The notes under the pieces: generated by a model
The model's input: the letters and a program-made list of their open reading frames with translations, nothing else
Databases searched by the model: none
What the model was told of the DNA's origin: nothing
Shown here: positions 1 to 11,324 of the stretch, piece after piece
How the letters are laid out: each line of letters opens with the position of its first letter
Position numbering within the stretch: position 1 is the first letter of the stretch
Program-made: the position numbers and the translations under genes
From: Brachycybe producta
Lineage: Eukaryota > Arthropoda > Diplopoda > Playtdesmida > Andrognathidae
DNA: 64,000 nucleotides
Assembly (NCBI GenBank): GCA_036925085.1
Contig: JAUPFP010000080.1
Location: 248,001-312,000, forward strand
Reading direction: 5' to 3'

Positions 1-3000
1 ATCAGAAGTGGGATCCGAAGTTTCCAGTTCCAACGATGGATGACTTCAACAAGAAATTAACAGAAACAGATGCGTTTTTACAGATTATGATAAATCAAGT
101 TCAAGTTAGTTTTTTATTTCGATTTTTATTGATTACTTTGCTTGTTTTCATTTGTGTTTGTGTTGTTCTTTTATTAGGATCTCGAAACAAAAATAGAAAA
201 GAATTCTAATTTTGCATCTCAAGAACAACTAGTGAAAGTTCGAGACCGATCAAAAGTGGGTTGATTTTTAAAACACAAAGAAGAACGTTTATTTTCTCTC
301 TTGTCTGCTACATTTTTATCTTCTTGAAAAATTGACTTTTAAGATGAAATTCAAAATTTTGTTATGTTTTTTTTTCTTCTCTTTTTTTGAAAATAAACAA
401 TTTTTCTTTTGTCTAAATCTGAAAACGTGTAAAAAAAAAATAAAAATTATTGAACAATTGTTTGGCAATTAATTTCATCTTATTTAGATTTTAAGAAGCT
501 AAAACTGTAAAAAAAAATACTTTTGAAAAATTAGACAGCTTCTGTTTGGTAGATGAAATTCAGTTAAAAAGACCGTTTCTGTTTCCAGGATATGCTGGAA
601 TCAATTAAACATTCCATCGTTTTGCTACAGATAGCAAAGGTATCAATCGGTTTGTTGATCGTTATTTCTTTGAACAAAAAATCATTCGACTTGCTGTCAA
701 TTCTTCTAGAATGTTGCACATCCGGTAAATGGATTTTATCAGCCGACAGTTGAACAGAAAGGGCTGAAAGATGGTCCTCACAGACAACGACATTCTATTC
801 GTGGTAATGACTAATAAGAAACATTAGAAGTTTCAATCTTGTTTGTTTCTTCTTCTTAATAATATTCAGCATGTCACATTAACAAATTTCCCTCTCAATC
901 TTAACATTTAAGCTGCTATAAAAATGGACGAAAAGTCAGAAGACGCTGCACTAACTAAAAACTTGCCGTCGCCCGGTACGTGCGATTGTTCCTTAACAAC
1001 ACTTATCATACCTCCAATAGCTTTTGAGAAGAAACTGAAATATACAGGATGCCTTAGAAATAATGGACAATGTGTTAATATACAGGGTGTCTTAGAAGTA
1101 ATGGACAGTGTGTTAATATACAGGGTGTCCAAAAATTATTTTTCCAATTGGAATACTTATATATATATATAAAAGTTGTAAAGATAATTTTCGGACACCC
1201 TGTAAAATAAAATTAATTTAAACTGTAACGCAAGGGACCGAAATATTTATTCGTGTTAAAAAGAGTAATTTTTTGTCAGAAAATGGACAGAAAAGATATT
1301 TCTTATTCGATTTTTCTTGCTATCTATTCAGATGTTAAAAGGTCTTCACTGTAATTGTTTTATTTCATATTAATGGTACAATCAGCGGTCACAACAATAT
1401 TATTTCAGCTGTCAGTGACATTTTTTATTTGAAAAAGTTCGACACAAAACAAACAAAAACTAATTACGACAGGCGTTCAAAAATTCATTTATATGAATAT
1501 ACATCTTTCAGATCTTTTTTTCCCCCATAGAATAGTATACTTTCTGACACATATCCGTACTTATTTCTGTTTTAGTTTTAATGGATTTCTGCGCATAAAC
1601 GCAGTAAAGGGAGCTGAACATTAAATTTCTCTTTCCTTGTTTTTATTATAAAGTTACAAGTAGCATTAAAATCTTAGCAATGAATCAAAAACGTGCCAAA
1701 CTTTGCTAAATGATTTCAGAAATCAGGGCTGGAAAAAATCATGATTTTTTTATTTTAATTTTTCGTATTTTTAAACAATATTTTAAGTATTAATTATTTT
1801 ATAAAGTAAATAATGTAAAAAAAGGTACATGAAATTTCTTAGAAAAACGTTTAAAAGTTTAATTAACTATTTTAAAACATTTAAAGTTTAACTATTTTAA
1901 AACATCTAAAGTTTAAAAATAGCAAAACAAAACTAAACATATACCTTAATTAAGATTATTAATTATGCAAAAAAATTAAATGTAATGCAATTATGAAAGA
2001 AATTGCTTAAAGATTCAAGTTGAATCGATTCTTTCAGTTTCATAATAAACTTTATTTATTAACTATTAAAATTAATTTTGTCAATTATAAAAAATCATGT
2101 TATTTTAATGAAAGAGTCCTGTCAGAAACAGATTTTTGTTCATATTCATACAATTTTTTTTCTACTTCCCTTGATTAAAATTGACTTACATCGTTTTGTT
2201 GAAAACAAACAAAAAAAAGGTTCTGCTGGCGATGAGAAAGACAGATTGGATTCCATGTTGAGTAGTACTGCAGCTTCGTTTCTCCAAGCTCCCTTGGATC
2301 CGCCGATAGTTCCTGGGATAGAGGCAGGCGAAGAATGTTTTGAAGATGCGGCTCAGCACACTATAACGGCACCCACCAGAACTAAGAGAAGATCGAAAAC
2401 GGCGGACGGAACAGGAAAAATCAAAGGTGAGATTTAACGATACTTTGATTTATATCTGTTGAATTTATGGTACTTCATTTATTTTTAGCCTCATACAATG
2501 CAGATTTGGACGTGCCAACAGTTGTGTCGACTGCGACTGTGTCTAACGATAGCCTTTCAAATTTTTTCGTACCTGTCAAATCTTATTCTAGTAGTGAGGA
2601 TGAGGATTTCTACGATGCTTTCGAAGAGACGTCCATACCTGCTGGGTAGGTCACTATTCTACCATCTTTCTCCATCATAAATATTTTTTTTGGGGAAGAA
2701 AAGGAATGAATTATGAAAATACACAATTATATTTAATGTATTCTTCGCAAATGAGATTTTTTTTCTTCTTCAATGAAGATACAAATATTCGTATTTCATC
2801 CCTATTGTTACCTCACAATTTTGCAGTCGTAATGCTCCGCCTTTTATTGATCCACACAACAAACCCAGATTAACATTGAAAGATCAGAAGGCCTCCGTTT
2901 GTGCTTGTCGAAACAGTCTGGTGTTCGACACAGACGCACTCATACGAAGAGTCTGAATCAGTTTAGTCGTTCCTCTGTAAATATATATATAAAAAGAATG

Positions 3001-3284
3001 ATGACCGTGGGATCATTTCATTGAATAGACCTTTCAAGTTGAATAAATGCAGCTATAACTTTTTTTCTTGGTTGGGGATGAAATATTTCAAGGAAACTGT
3101 GCCAGGAACTTTAAGTTTGTGATTAAAGTGTCGTCATACAACTGAAATTCAGTCATGAAAACTACTAAATTTCAGTTTCGAGCCAACAATCTTGAACTAG
3201 GAATCAACAAAGTAAGATTTACCTAATAAATTGTAAAATGTAAACTTTTTTGGGGAGAAAAAAAGCGTGTTGAATTTTTTTTTA

Positions 3285-3383
<99 letters not shown>

Positions 3384-6300
3384 ACGTTTGTCTTTAATTA
3401 TATTAAAAGTTTCTCAATTACAAGAAAATATATAAATGTGGCTATCAGCTGACAGATTAAGCGCCATATTAAACGAACGTTAAACTGAATAATTGCAAAA
3501 CAATTAACAGAATATACGCGTTTATTCAATTTAGTGCTTATTTAAATTGATTTTATTCAGTTTGACACTCAATTTTGTTTTTTTGATCTGAGCAGTCTAG
3601 TATATTTGAGAAAATAAAATCTAATATTTTCATTTTAGCCTCTATGTATAGCATTTCGTCTTATTATTACGGTTCTTCAACGTGGCAGTGCATCTCTATC
3701 TCTTTACGTTAGTTTTACCTCAAAATAACACCATTTAATTATAAATATTGATTAGAAACGGCAACTCTTCTGGCTTAGTTAAAGTGTTAATGCGATAGAC
3801 GTTTTCTCACTTTAACAAAGCATAATATTTAGTGATTAGACGTGAGAGCCACATGTGGTGTGCTCTTATATCAAATTGTATTTCTCCTAATAGTGACATT
3901 ATAGTGTCCGGCTAATGGAAATATATTAATTAATTTCATTATAGTATAACTGCCATTATTTTTTCCAGTTGTAATTTTCACTAAATGGAAAAAAGGGCCC
4001 AATGTAAACGTACCATTAAATGAAATTCAATTTGCTTTTTTCTTTACTTCGTTAGCGTTTGCGTCCGTGTTAGTGAAAGTGTGTGTAGTGTGTTTTTTTT
4101 ATCTGTTGTTTGTTTTTCTATTTAATTTTATGAATGACAAAATTGATTTTTATGTTTGTTTTTGATACTTTGTGCCAACATATAAATAATTCAATACTTT
4201 CGAAACCACACATTCAGAAAATAAAACCTATAAAAACCAAACCCGGTAAATAGAATTGATGCTATTCTCATAAAAGCAAAATGGTAATTTTTTTTTCACA
4301 TTATTTTATTACATGTACTGTAGTAGACGAAGAAATTTCCATCTTTCGTATTTGAAATGAACATATTTCACACGACTTTCTAAAGTTTCGTCTTTCTCTC
4401 TTTCTTTTCTCTGCGTGTTTTTTTCTTTGTTATTGTGTTTGTTGTTTATCATTGGCATCCTACAGAGGACCTGAACTTCATTTTGGTTATACATTATATA
4501 AAAGAATATCGATTGCTATAAAGAAAAATCAATTTCTGTCTTCTTTTGAGAATGGAGCTAGAAGAGACATTAAACCACAGTTTTCCTCCGTTTCCAATGA
4601 CACATCTTCAAACATTCACTATAAGTTTGGGTTACTCACACTTTAAAACCTATCATTATTCTTGTTCCTCATATAAGAAACTTTGTCATAAAATTGACAC
4701 TGTAATTGGCCAGTTCACAAAACCTTTACAGATAAAAGTTGTATAATTTTTAACTGATAAAAAAAGAAAACCAATATGAAATGGCAACGTAAACTCTAGA
4801 CACGAACGAGGTATTACATTTCACTAATACATATAGTTTATTAATTTTGTTGTCCAGGTCAGATGGAGAAGCGAATGCAGCGACGACAAAGTTGGTGTCT
4901 TTATCATCCGTCAGTGTCGAGACATCTTCCGTATTGACCTCTGAAGAAGTACCCAAAGTTGAAGACATTGGTCAAAATACGAAACCAATGGAAAGAAAAA
5001 TTGACTTTGATGGTGAGTTATGAGGGCCAAAAAAAAGCTTTTTATGTTTTTTGTTGGGGGGGGGGGGGGGGGGGTTTAGGTATTTGAGACATTTCTTAAT
5101 ATACGAGAGGTTATCTTTCGTGTCATTTTCCGATGAACGAACTCTTTCACTTCGTGACACTCCAAAAGCCCTTTCCATTTCGAGATTGTTTCGGTTTTTT
5201 GATTTGCTGTCAATCTTGATTTCGGTATAATTCTTTGAGTATATGTTACTATGGTAACTGATGTATTTTACTGAAAATGGTTGAACCATAATCTTTAGGT
5301 TTATAAAGCAACATTGCGAACACAAAATTGAAAGTTTGGAAGAAACAACAATAATAAGTGAATTTCATAAAAGTATTGTTAGTATATAAAATTCAGGGTT
5401 CTCACTAACGATGTGTTTCAGCACACACGAATGCATCTTGCTTGACGACGAGGGTTGGATGTGGAGGCTAGCAATGCTTCTAGTTAATGGGATTGGAGTA
5501 TGCTATTCGTAGAAGATGTTAATTTCGTCTCCAGTGCGAAGCTCTGGCACATTCCGTCCTATTCAGTTTCAAAGCACATTTACTCCCACTTAATAAAATG
5601 TCGGTTGATTATATTAATTAGGTCTCTGGTGTACTCGTGATTCTCTAATTTAATCCCCTAATAGCTAGCTTCCACCTCCAACCCTCGTCATCTTGTGAGA
5701 TGTGTACAGCCCCACCAATATTAAAAACCTGGAAACACTGGAATTCTCTCAAGGAATTTACATAAAAAAACAAAACAATCCTGAAACACTCTGGCGAAAT
5801 TAAAATTCTCTAAATATTAGTCGTATTTTCACTACTATATATGATATTTAAAAATACTGTTATTTTTATGGCTCGCTCGGCTCTAAAAAAAATAATAAAA
5901 GGGAGTCAATGAAATTTGAAAGAAAATCACTTGTTGCGCTTGCAGAATAGGAATGGCATTTATGTCTTTCAAAGCTGCAACTCGATTTTAAACTATGCAA
6001 TTATGCCTCATTTTTATGTATTTTCATCTTTGGGGAAAAATCGATCAAATGACTACCCTTCAAAACCTGTAAAACTCAATAAAAATGAAAATGGGCGTAT
6101 TTGAGGTGTTCCTATATGTTTGTTTAAACAATGCAACTTTAAAAATTGATTGCTCCTGCGACGGAAGTACGACAGACAATTGATATATTGAGTGCATTAA
6201 GATCTCAAATAGCCTCACAAGAAAACAATCTCTTCATTTTCCGATGTGGGGATGTGCGCGGACTCCAAAGATTACGCTAATTCAATTTCAATTAAAAAAT

Positions 6301-9121
6301 ATTCTCAGTCAATTGGTATTCAAAGGGGTGTAATTTTTACAATTCCTGCTGCTTTTAAACCTAATTTTAGATTTGCATGGGGAATTTTTATGGCATCTGT
6401 TAATAGATTATTTTGACTATGCATTTCTTATGCAGTTTCTTGATTGAATTGTCTCTCTGCCATAGGCCGTTTTGGCTGTTTGCAAAGTAATCAGTCAAAT
6501 TAAAAAAAAAAGCTTTGAAGGGACAAACAAGTTTGATTTTAAAGGTATAATAAAAAGTACTTATCTAGCACCGCCATCTACTATTCTAGTTTCTAACAAG
6601 CTTTGAATTATTTCTTACGTGGTTCAACTTTGTATCCAATTTTGATACAAGAGATAATTAAATTGTAACTGTTTTCTTTTTCTTTCGTAGCAATTTACGA
6701 AGACGATGAAGAGGAGGATTGTAAGTTTTCACGACGGCACTAACCCATTTTCTTAGAACACTGACCAATAGACATTATCATTTCTAGTGGGTAGTGTGGA
6801 AGGTCATGGCAGTGTCATCAGCCATTTGTTATCTCAAGTAAAACTTGGGATGGATCTCACAAAAGTTGTCTTACCGACGTTCATTCTCGAGAGACGATCT
6901 CTATTGGAGATGTATGCAGACTTCTTTGCACATCCCGACATCTTCGTTAACATCACCGATCATACTGATCCAAAGGACCGTATGGTTCAGATGGTCCGAT
7001 GGTATCTGTCTGCCTTTCATGCTGGACGAAAAAGTTCTGTGGCCAAAAAACCATATAATCCAATTTTGGGAGAAACATTTAAATGTTACTTTGATGTCCC
7101 GGGACTTGAAGGGTCATCGGTAAGAGAATCACTATGATTCCGATCGATGTTTTTTTTTCCATTCGAAACCCTAATTTTTTTCTGAACATAAAAAGGAGAA
7201 GTCATCGGATGGTCCTGTGCCTTTTGCAACTAAGGGACAGTTAGGTTTCATTGCCGAACAAGTGTCTCATCATCCACCAAGTATGGATCAAGTCCTGTTA
7301 TTTAGAATTTGGATTGCGTTAATTAAATCGACTGATTAAACTTTTCTCAAAATAAAATAGAATTTTTTTCATATAAAAATTTGACTAAGATTCTAAAATT
7401 GAAAAAACTTTAAAAATATCTAAATATAAATAAATTCTCTCAAATTTATTATAATGTATATAAAATATTATATTTAATTTATTAGAATGAGTCCAATGAT
7501 TGATTGAATTAAAGATTTTCTTAAAATTAAATAATAAATCAATTTGTTTTATAAAAAATATTTATATTAATTTTTTTTAAAAAAAAAATATTAAAATATA
7601 TAAAAAAACATATTTAGAAAAAATATATTTTATTAATGAAACCAACTAGTTCAAAGATTTCTTTTTAATTATTATTTTCAGTTTTAATTATTGCAGTTTA
7701 AAAATGTAGTATTTAGGCCGAAATTCAAGAAGAAAATTTGGCACTTGATCTTAATTTGAACCATCTTTCATAGAGTTCAAATGTTGAGTTTTCTTTAAAA
7801 TTTGGTGCTTTAAATTGTTTATATTTGTATAGTTTTGGTGTATAAATTTTATTTTAATTATTATTTGAAAATTTTAAACGTGTATTTTTTCAACTTTTTG
7901 CTGAAAAAAGAAAAACTAAGCTGGTTTTAAAACAAAGCATTCAATTGTTTATTTTATAAATTTGAAATCAAAATCAAGTCGATTTCTTGCAACCCTTTTA
8001 GAAATTGTAATGAAATTGATAAATTTATCTTGTAGTTTCTGCCTTCTATGCTGAGCACTACAACAAGCGAATAACTCTTTGTGCTCACATTTGGACTAAA
8101 TCTAAGTTCTTGGGTTTGTCCATCGGAGTTCACATGCTTGGTCAGGGCTGCGTTTCCCTCTTGGACTACGATGAAGAATATATTTTAACTTTTCCAAACG
8201 GCTATGGAAGGTCTATTTTAACCGTGCCGTGGGTTGAACTCGGAGGTAGCACAACCATTACATGTGCTAAAACGGGTTACTCTGCAAACGTCGAATTCCT
8301 AACAAAGGTCGGTTGCGTTGCAATGTCAAAAACACAAACATTAATTTAATTCTAAACATGTGTATCATTCTGCTCAGCCTTTCTATGGTGGTAAAAAGCA
8401 CCGCATCACGGCAGATGTCTTCCAACCAAACGATAAGAAAGCCTTCCTGAGTATAAGTGGCGAATGGAATGGAGTCATGAATGCCAAATGGGCTGATGGA
8501 GTGCGTCAAACATACAAATTCATTTTCCAGCTTTTTAAATCATCATTTTTCAACCATTTTTTTTTTTTCATTCTAGCGTACAGAACTATTCGTGGACACC
8601 ACTTCTATCCCAATTATTAAGAAACAAGTCTTACCTGTGACAGAACAGGAAGACTTTGAATCACGTAGATTATGGTGTAAAGTGACTGTCGGATTAAGGT
8701 ACAAGAACATCGAGAGGGCGACCGAAGCGAAATTCAATCTGGAACAGAAACAAAGAGAAGAAGCTAAGCAGCGGAAGGAAAACGGAACGGAGTGGCAGAC
8801 GAGAGTAAGTATTTGTTACGAATGTCGATTATCATTCAATCAAAAAGACTTTTTAGAGGATAAAATCTAGAATTCTCTGGTAAGTGATTATTACTGTGAG
8901 AACTTTAGCCTCTAAACAGTCTTTTTAATTGAAAAAAAAGCATGATTTTTTTTTCTCCTTATTCATCATACTTAGAAATCAAAAGCAACTTGCTAAGCTT
9001 AGATTTTTTTCTTATATTAAAGGTTTTTCACGAAAACGGTGGCAATTGGATCTATGATAGACCATTACAGAAACGACTCTTAACCGATAATTCATTACAA
9101 CAAAAACGAGGAACATCTTAA
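1..9121 (+). CDS. OSBPL9: Oxysterol-binding protein-related protein 9 (ORP9), 5' end outside the window
   Basis: Lipid-transfer protein of ER-Golgi/endosome contacts; in the family it moves sterol, phosphatidylserine or PI4P. Exons read in frame: 1-104, 178-255, 589-639, 710-803, 913-975, 2220-2426, 2489-2645, 4858-5012, 6691-6720, 6788-7119, 7196-7280, 8036-8307, 8378-8500, 8577-8804, 9023-9121, all GT-AG with matching phases. The first exons encode the coiled-coil region after the PH domain ([24 protein letters not shown]). Exon 2489-2645 carries an acidic FFAT motif (EDFYDAFEE), the VAP-binding signal also present in vertebrate ORP9. The sterol-binding (ORD) domain starts near [16 protein letters not shown] and contains the family fingerprint EQVSHHPP (7255-7278), followed by [19 protein letters not shown] and [11 protein letters not shown]. 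It ends in a conserved tail, with stop TAA at 9119-9121. The match to animal ORP9 is close throughout, and the PH domain should lie to the left. An AATAAA at about 9782 is the nearest downstream poly(A) signal seen. Confidence 0.96.
1042..1203. mobile_element. Small inverted-repeat element in OSBPL9 intron
   Basis: TACAGGGTGTCCAAAAATTAT at 1121 is matched in inverted orientation by the block ending in GGACACCCTGTA at about 1203, enclosing an AT tract. Two further partial copies of the TACAGG(G/A)TG unit precede it (from 1042 and 1081), so the left side is tandemly repeated. The ends resemble the CAGGGTGTCC-type termini of cut-and-paste DNA transposons. No transposase is present. Confidence 0.6.
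1724..1790. mobile_element. hAT-type non-autonomous element end
   Basis: The block begins CAGGGCTGGAAAAAATC and runs into ATGATTTTTTTATTTTAAT, the style of terminus typical of short non-autonomous hAT elements in invertebrates. The right end was not located with confidence; the AT-rich DNA to about 2040 may belong to it. It lies in an intron of OSBPL9. Confidence 0.4.
2827..2956 (+). CDS. OSBPL9: Candidate alternative last exon of OSBPL9
   Basis: After the exon ending at 2645 (phase 2), a second acceptor (TTTTGCAG, ending 2826) opens an exon that stays in frame for 42 codons (begins [14 protein letters not shown], ends DTDALIRRV) and stops with TGA at 2954-2956. An AATAAA follows at 3042-3047. 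Used as a terminal exon it would give an ORP9 with the N-terminal PH/coiled-coil part and the FFAT motif but no lipid-transfer domain. I do not recognise the peptide. A chance open frame of this length in AT-rich DNA is possible but less likely, given the good acceptor, correct phase and poly(A) signal together. Confidence 0.45.
3287..3380. repeat. Compound (CT)n(AT)n microsatellite
   Basis: About 50 bases of CT dinucleotides pass directly into about 40 bases of AT dinucleotides within an OSBPL9 intron. The open frame across it is an artefact of the repeat. Confidence 0.95.
5056..5074. repeat. Poly(G) tract
   Basis: A run of 19 G in an OSBPL9 intron, striking in DNA this AT-rich. The length may be affected by sequencing slippage. 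Confidence 0.9.
5425..5700. mobile_element. TIR element (MITE-like) in OSBPL9 intron
   Basis: The left arm (around CGACGAGGGTTGGATGTGGA, 5437 on) and the right arm (CCACCTCCAACCCTCGTCAT, up to about 5700) are imperfect inverted copies of roughly 40 bp. No coding capacity lies between them. Confidence 0.6.
6440..6500 (+). mobile_element. 3' tail of a LINE-type retrotransposon
   Basis: CTCTGCCATAGGCCGTTTTG and flanking bases match the tail of the reverse-transcriptase fragment at 58.0-58.4 kb and a third tail near 18.43 kb. Only the 3' end remains, as is usual for 5'-truncated LINE copies. It sits in the OSBPL9 intron before the exon at 6691. Confidence 0.55.
8825..8950. mobile_element. Fragment of palindromic repeat family C
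   Basis: Two inverted halves (TCTAGAATTCT and GAGAACTTTAGCCTCTAAAC regions) share sequence with the longer copies at 13.3 and 23.8 kb. It sits in the last OSBPL9 intron. Confidence 0.5.
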
Positions 9122-10353
9122 TATACTTAAAGAATACAATTTATTGACCTCTGATGAGAGATCACTTATAATCTATTGCAAATGCTCTTTGTAGCAGCAG
9201 TCTCACTTATTTTTGTCTTAGCTTTTTTTTTTCATTGTATAATATTGTTGTTGCCTTGTGTAGCCTACTACTTCATGAAATCAAAGAAGCGGAATTTGGG
9301 AGGGGTGTTTGGAGAGTAGGTTGGGCTGAGAGTATTGGATTTCTGCTTTGAATTCAATTAATGAACGACATTCCAAACTAACATCATTCTGTTTACGATT
9401 ATAAAATACAATTAAAACATGAAATATAAAATGGTTATCACACTATTTTTTTTCTCCATCTCTTGCAAGATTTACTGCAAAAAAAAATGTTACAGTAAAT
9501 TTTGCACAATTTCTTGCAGAAAACGAAGATGGGCATTTTATGCAAGCCAGTTTTATGAGCGTACGAGAAATAACTACAAGTATTGCAAGAGAATTATCAC
9601 GTTTTCAATTGCAATTTCTTGAAGGACATATCGCAATGATTAAGATAATGTTCCATACTCACTTTTTTTTTTGTTTCCGTTGGTCACAAAAAATATTTCC
9701 ATTTAACGCAATTGAGTACTCGTTGTTACGTGACGCGGCCTTTCCTTTCCGTATATTTAAAAACGGGTACGATTATTCCTAATAAAATAGAATAAAAGTT
9801 TGGTTTCAATTGTAAAATAATAATACTTATTATTATTATGATTCACACTAAGTTATTCAATAACTGTCTCTTAAACAACATTGATTCAATAATAATTACA
9901 AAAAACATTTTAATGGTAATAAATTAATAATCAATAGAAAAAATAGTTATTTAAAATAAATTTAGAATGAATTATTCCATTCAATCGCAAACATAGAACA
10001 ATTTATCAATAGTAATTTTGTTGTGTAAAAAAAAGTTTTAAAAAAGAATGTATCAATTGATAATTGGATATGATTAATTAATTAATTAATAAAAAGTTAA
10101 TGAAATACTATTTGTTCAGCAATGAGACGATCACTATATGTGTGTACACAATAAATATAATATATATATGAAAAATAAATTTAACAAAAATGCAAAGATA
10201 TTTTATTAGAAAGCCGAAAAAGTGCCAATAAAATTGACCGTTATGGAACAAATGAATTTTTTCTTGTTCCTTCGATTTCATTCAACCGATTTCATTTGTT
10301 CTAAAGTTTTCTTTTATTTTGTTCATTTTTATTTTCGAAACAAAAAATTTAAA
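9122..10353. other. Intergenic: OSBPL9 3' UTR and AT-rich DNA
   Basis: This begins with the OSBPL9 3' untranslated region. Around 9450-9640 there is a region rich in TGCAAGA/TCTTGCA words on both strands, similar in flavour to 22.2-22.45 kb. From about 9800 the DNA is nearly all A/T. I see no supported gene. Confidence 0.6.
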
Positions 10354-10987
10354 GCTGGATACAGGCGAACAATTCTGGCTTGTCCATCTTGGGTTGCCCA
10401 TCCAGTACAGTCTCTCAAAATCGCCATAGGTGTTCATACTATTTCTGTATTATTTTTTTTGGTTTTCTTTTCAAACAATATGTGGGCAGAGTCAGTGGTG
10501 ATTTTTGGGGGGTCAAAACTTCAGTTAAAATATGTACATGTATTGTATTTTTAGAAGACCTCAAATTTGTACCGGATAGTTATGCCAGCAATGTCCCGTT
10601 GCTCAAATTTTTCAGAAAACGCCAAAAAAAAGAATTCTTCTACATGTAAAGATATAGAAAACCTGAATTTGGAGAGGCTATGGGATATGTTCTACTTTGG
10701 CAAAGAAAAAAAAAGAGCATATATCGACTCAGCTCTGAAAGCTGATTACAAAACTGCAATCAAATAGGTGATGTCAAAATATGGACATGTGATGTTTTAA
10801 AAAAAAACTCTACCTTATGATTTATGTTTTCAGGCTGCAAGGCTTGTCAATCCAAGCCACACACGATCCAGTATCATCCAAAAATTGAAAAGATCTGTCC
10901 GCGAGTCAACATTGAAGAGCAATAAAAGTTGAATTAAAAATATCCACCACAAGATGGACAAGCCAGACTTGATCTTGTGTACCCAGC
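10354..10987. mobile_element. ~630-bp TIR element
   Basis: The left end reads GCTGGATACAGG and then TCTGGCTTGTCCATCTTG (10374-10391). The exact inverse complement of that 18-mer is at 10950-10967, and the outer GCTGG is matched by CCAGC near 10987, giving imperfect inverted ends of about 40 bp. Inside are short open stretches on the plus strand that could be exon relics, but no recognised transposase motif. A non-autonomous DNA transposon is the simplest reading. The target-site duplication is not clear. Confidence 0.6.
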
Positions 10988-11324
10988 CTAAGCAATATGT
11001 CACTTTATTTATGTTTTTAGAAACGAACCTACCTTTTCATTTATTCTAAAATAAAATCACCCTCAATATCAGGAATAAGTTTTAGGAAGTTCATTTTTCT
11101 AATTCATTCATGGGTGGCAAATTAGTGTCCGGTGTATTGTCACAAACTCAAACATTGTCGACATCAATGAACACAAACCTTTTATTATTTATTTCGATCC
11201 TAATGTATCTCCCCCCCCCCCCCCGGCCACATTTCCTTCTCATTTTTGAATTGAATCGCCAATTCGGACGAACCAGCAACAGAGAGAGAGACATATAGGA
11301 GAAAACATCCAACTAAAAATAAAC
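10988..11324. other. Intergenic, upstream of the first galaxin-like gene
   Basis: It contains a poly(C) tract (11210-11224) and a short GA run just before the transcription unit at 11325. No obvious TATA box is placed convincingly. Probable promoter/5' UTR of the first galaxin-like gene. Confidence 0.4.

Noticed and set aside
3267-3452. Open frame with long Leu-Ser and Ile-Tyr runs
   Set aside because: Translation of the CT/AT microsatellite.
4452-4746. Overlapping short plus-strand frames between OSBPL9 exons
   Set aside because: No family features, no proper splice phases to neighbouring OSBPL9 exons; AT-rich intron.
5245-5258. Second X-box-like palindrome GTTACTATGGTAAC
   Set aside because: It lies deep in an OSBPL9 intron with no ciliary gene start nearby; a chance or repeat-borne match is likely.
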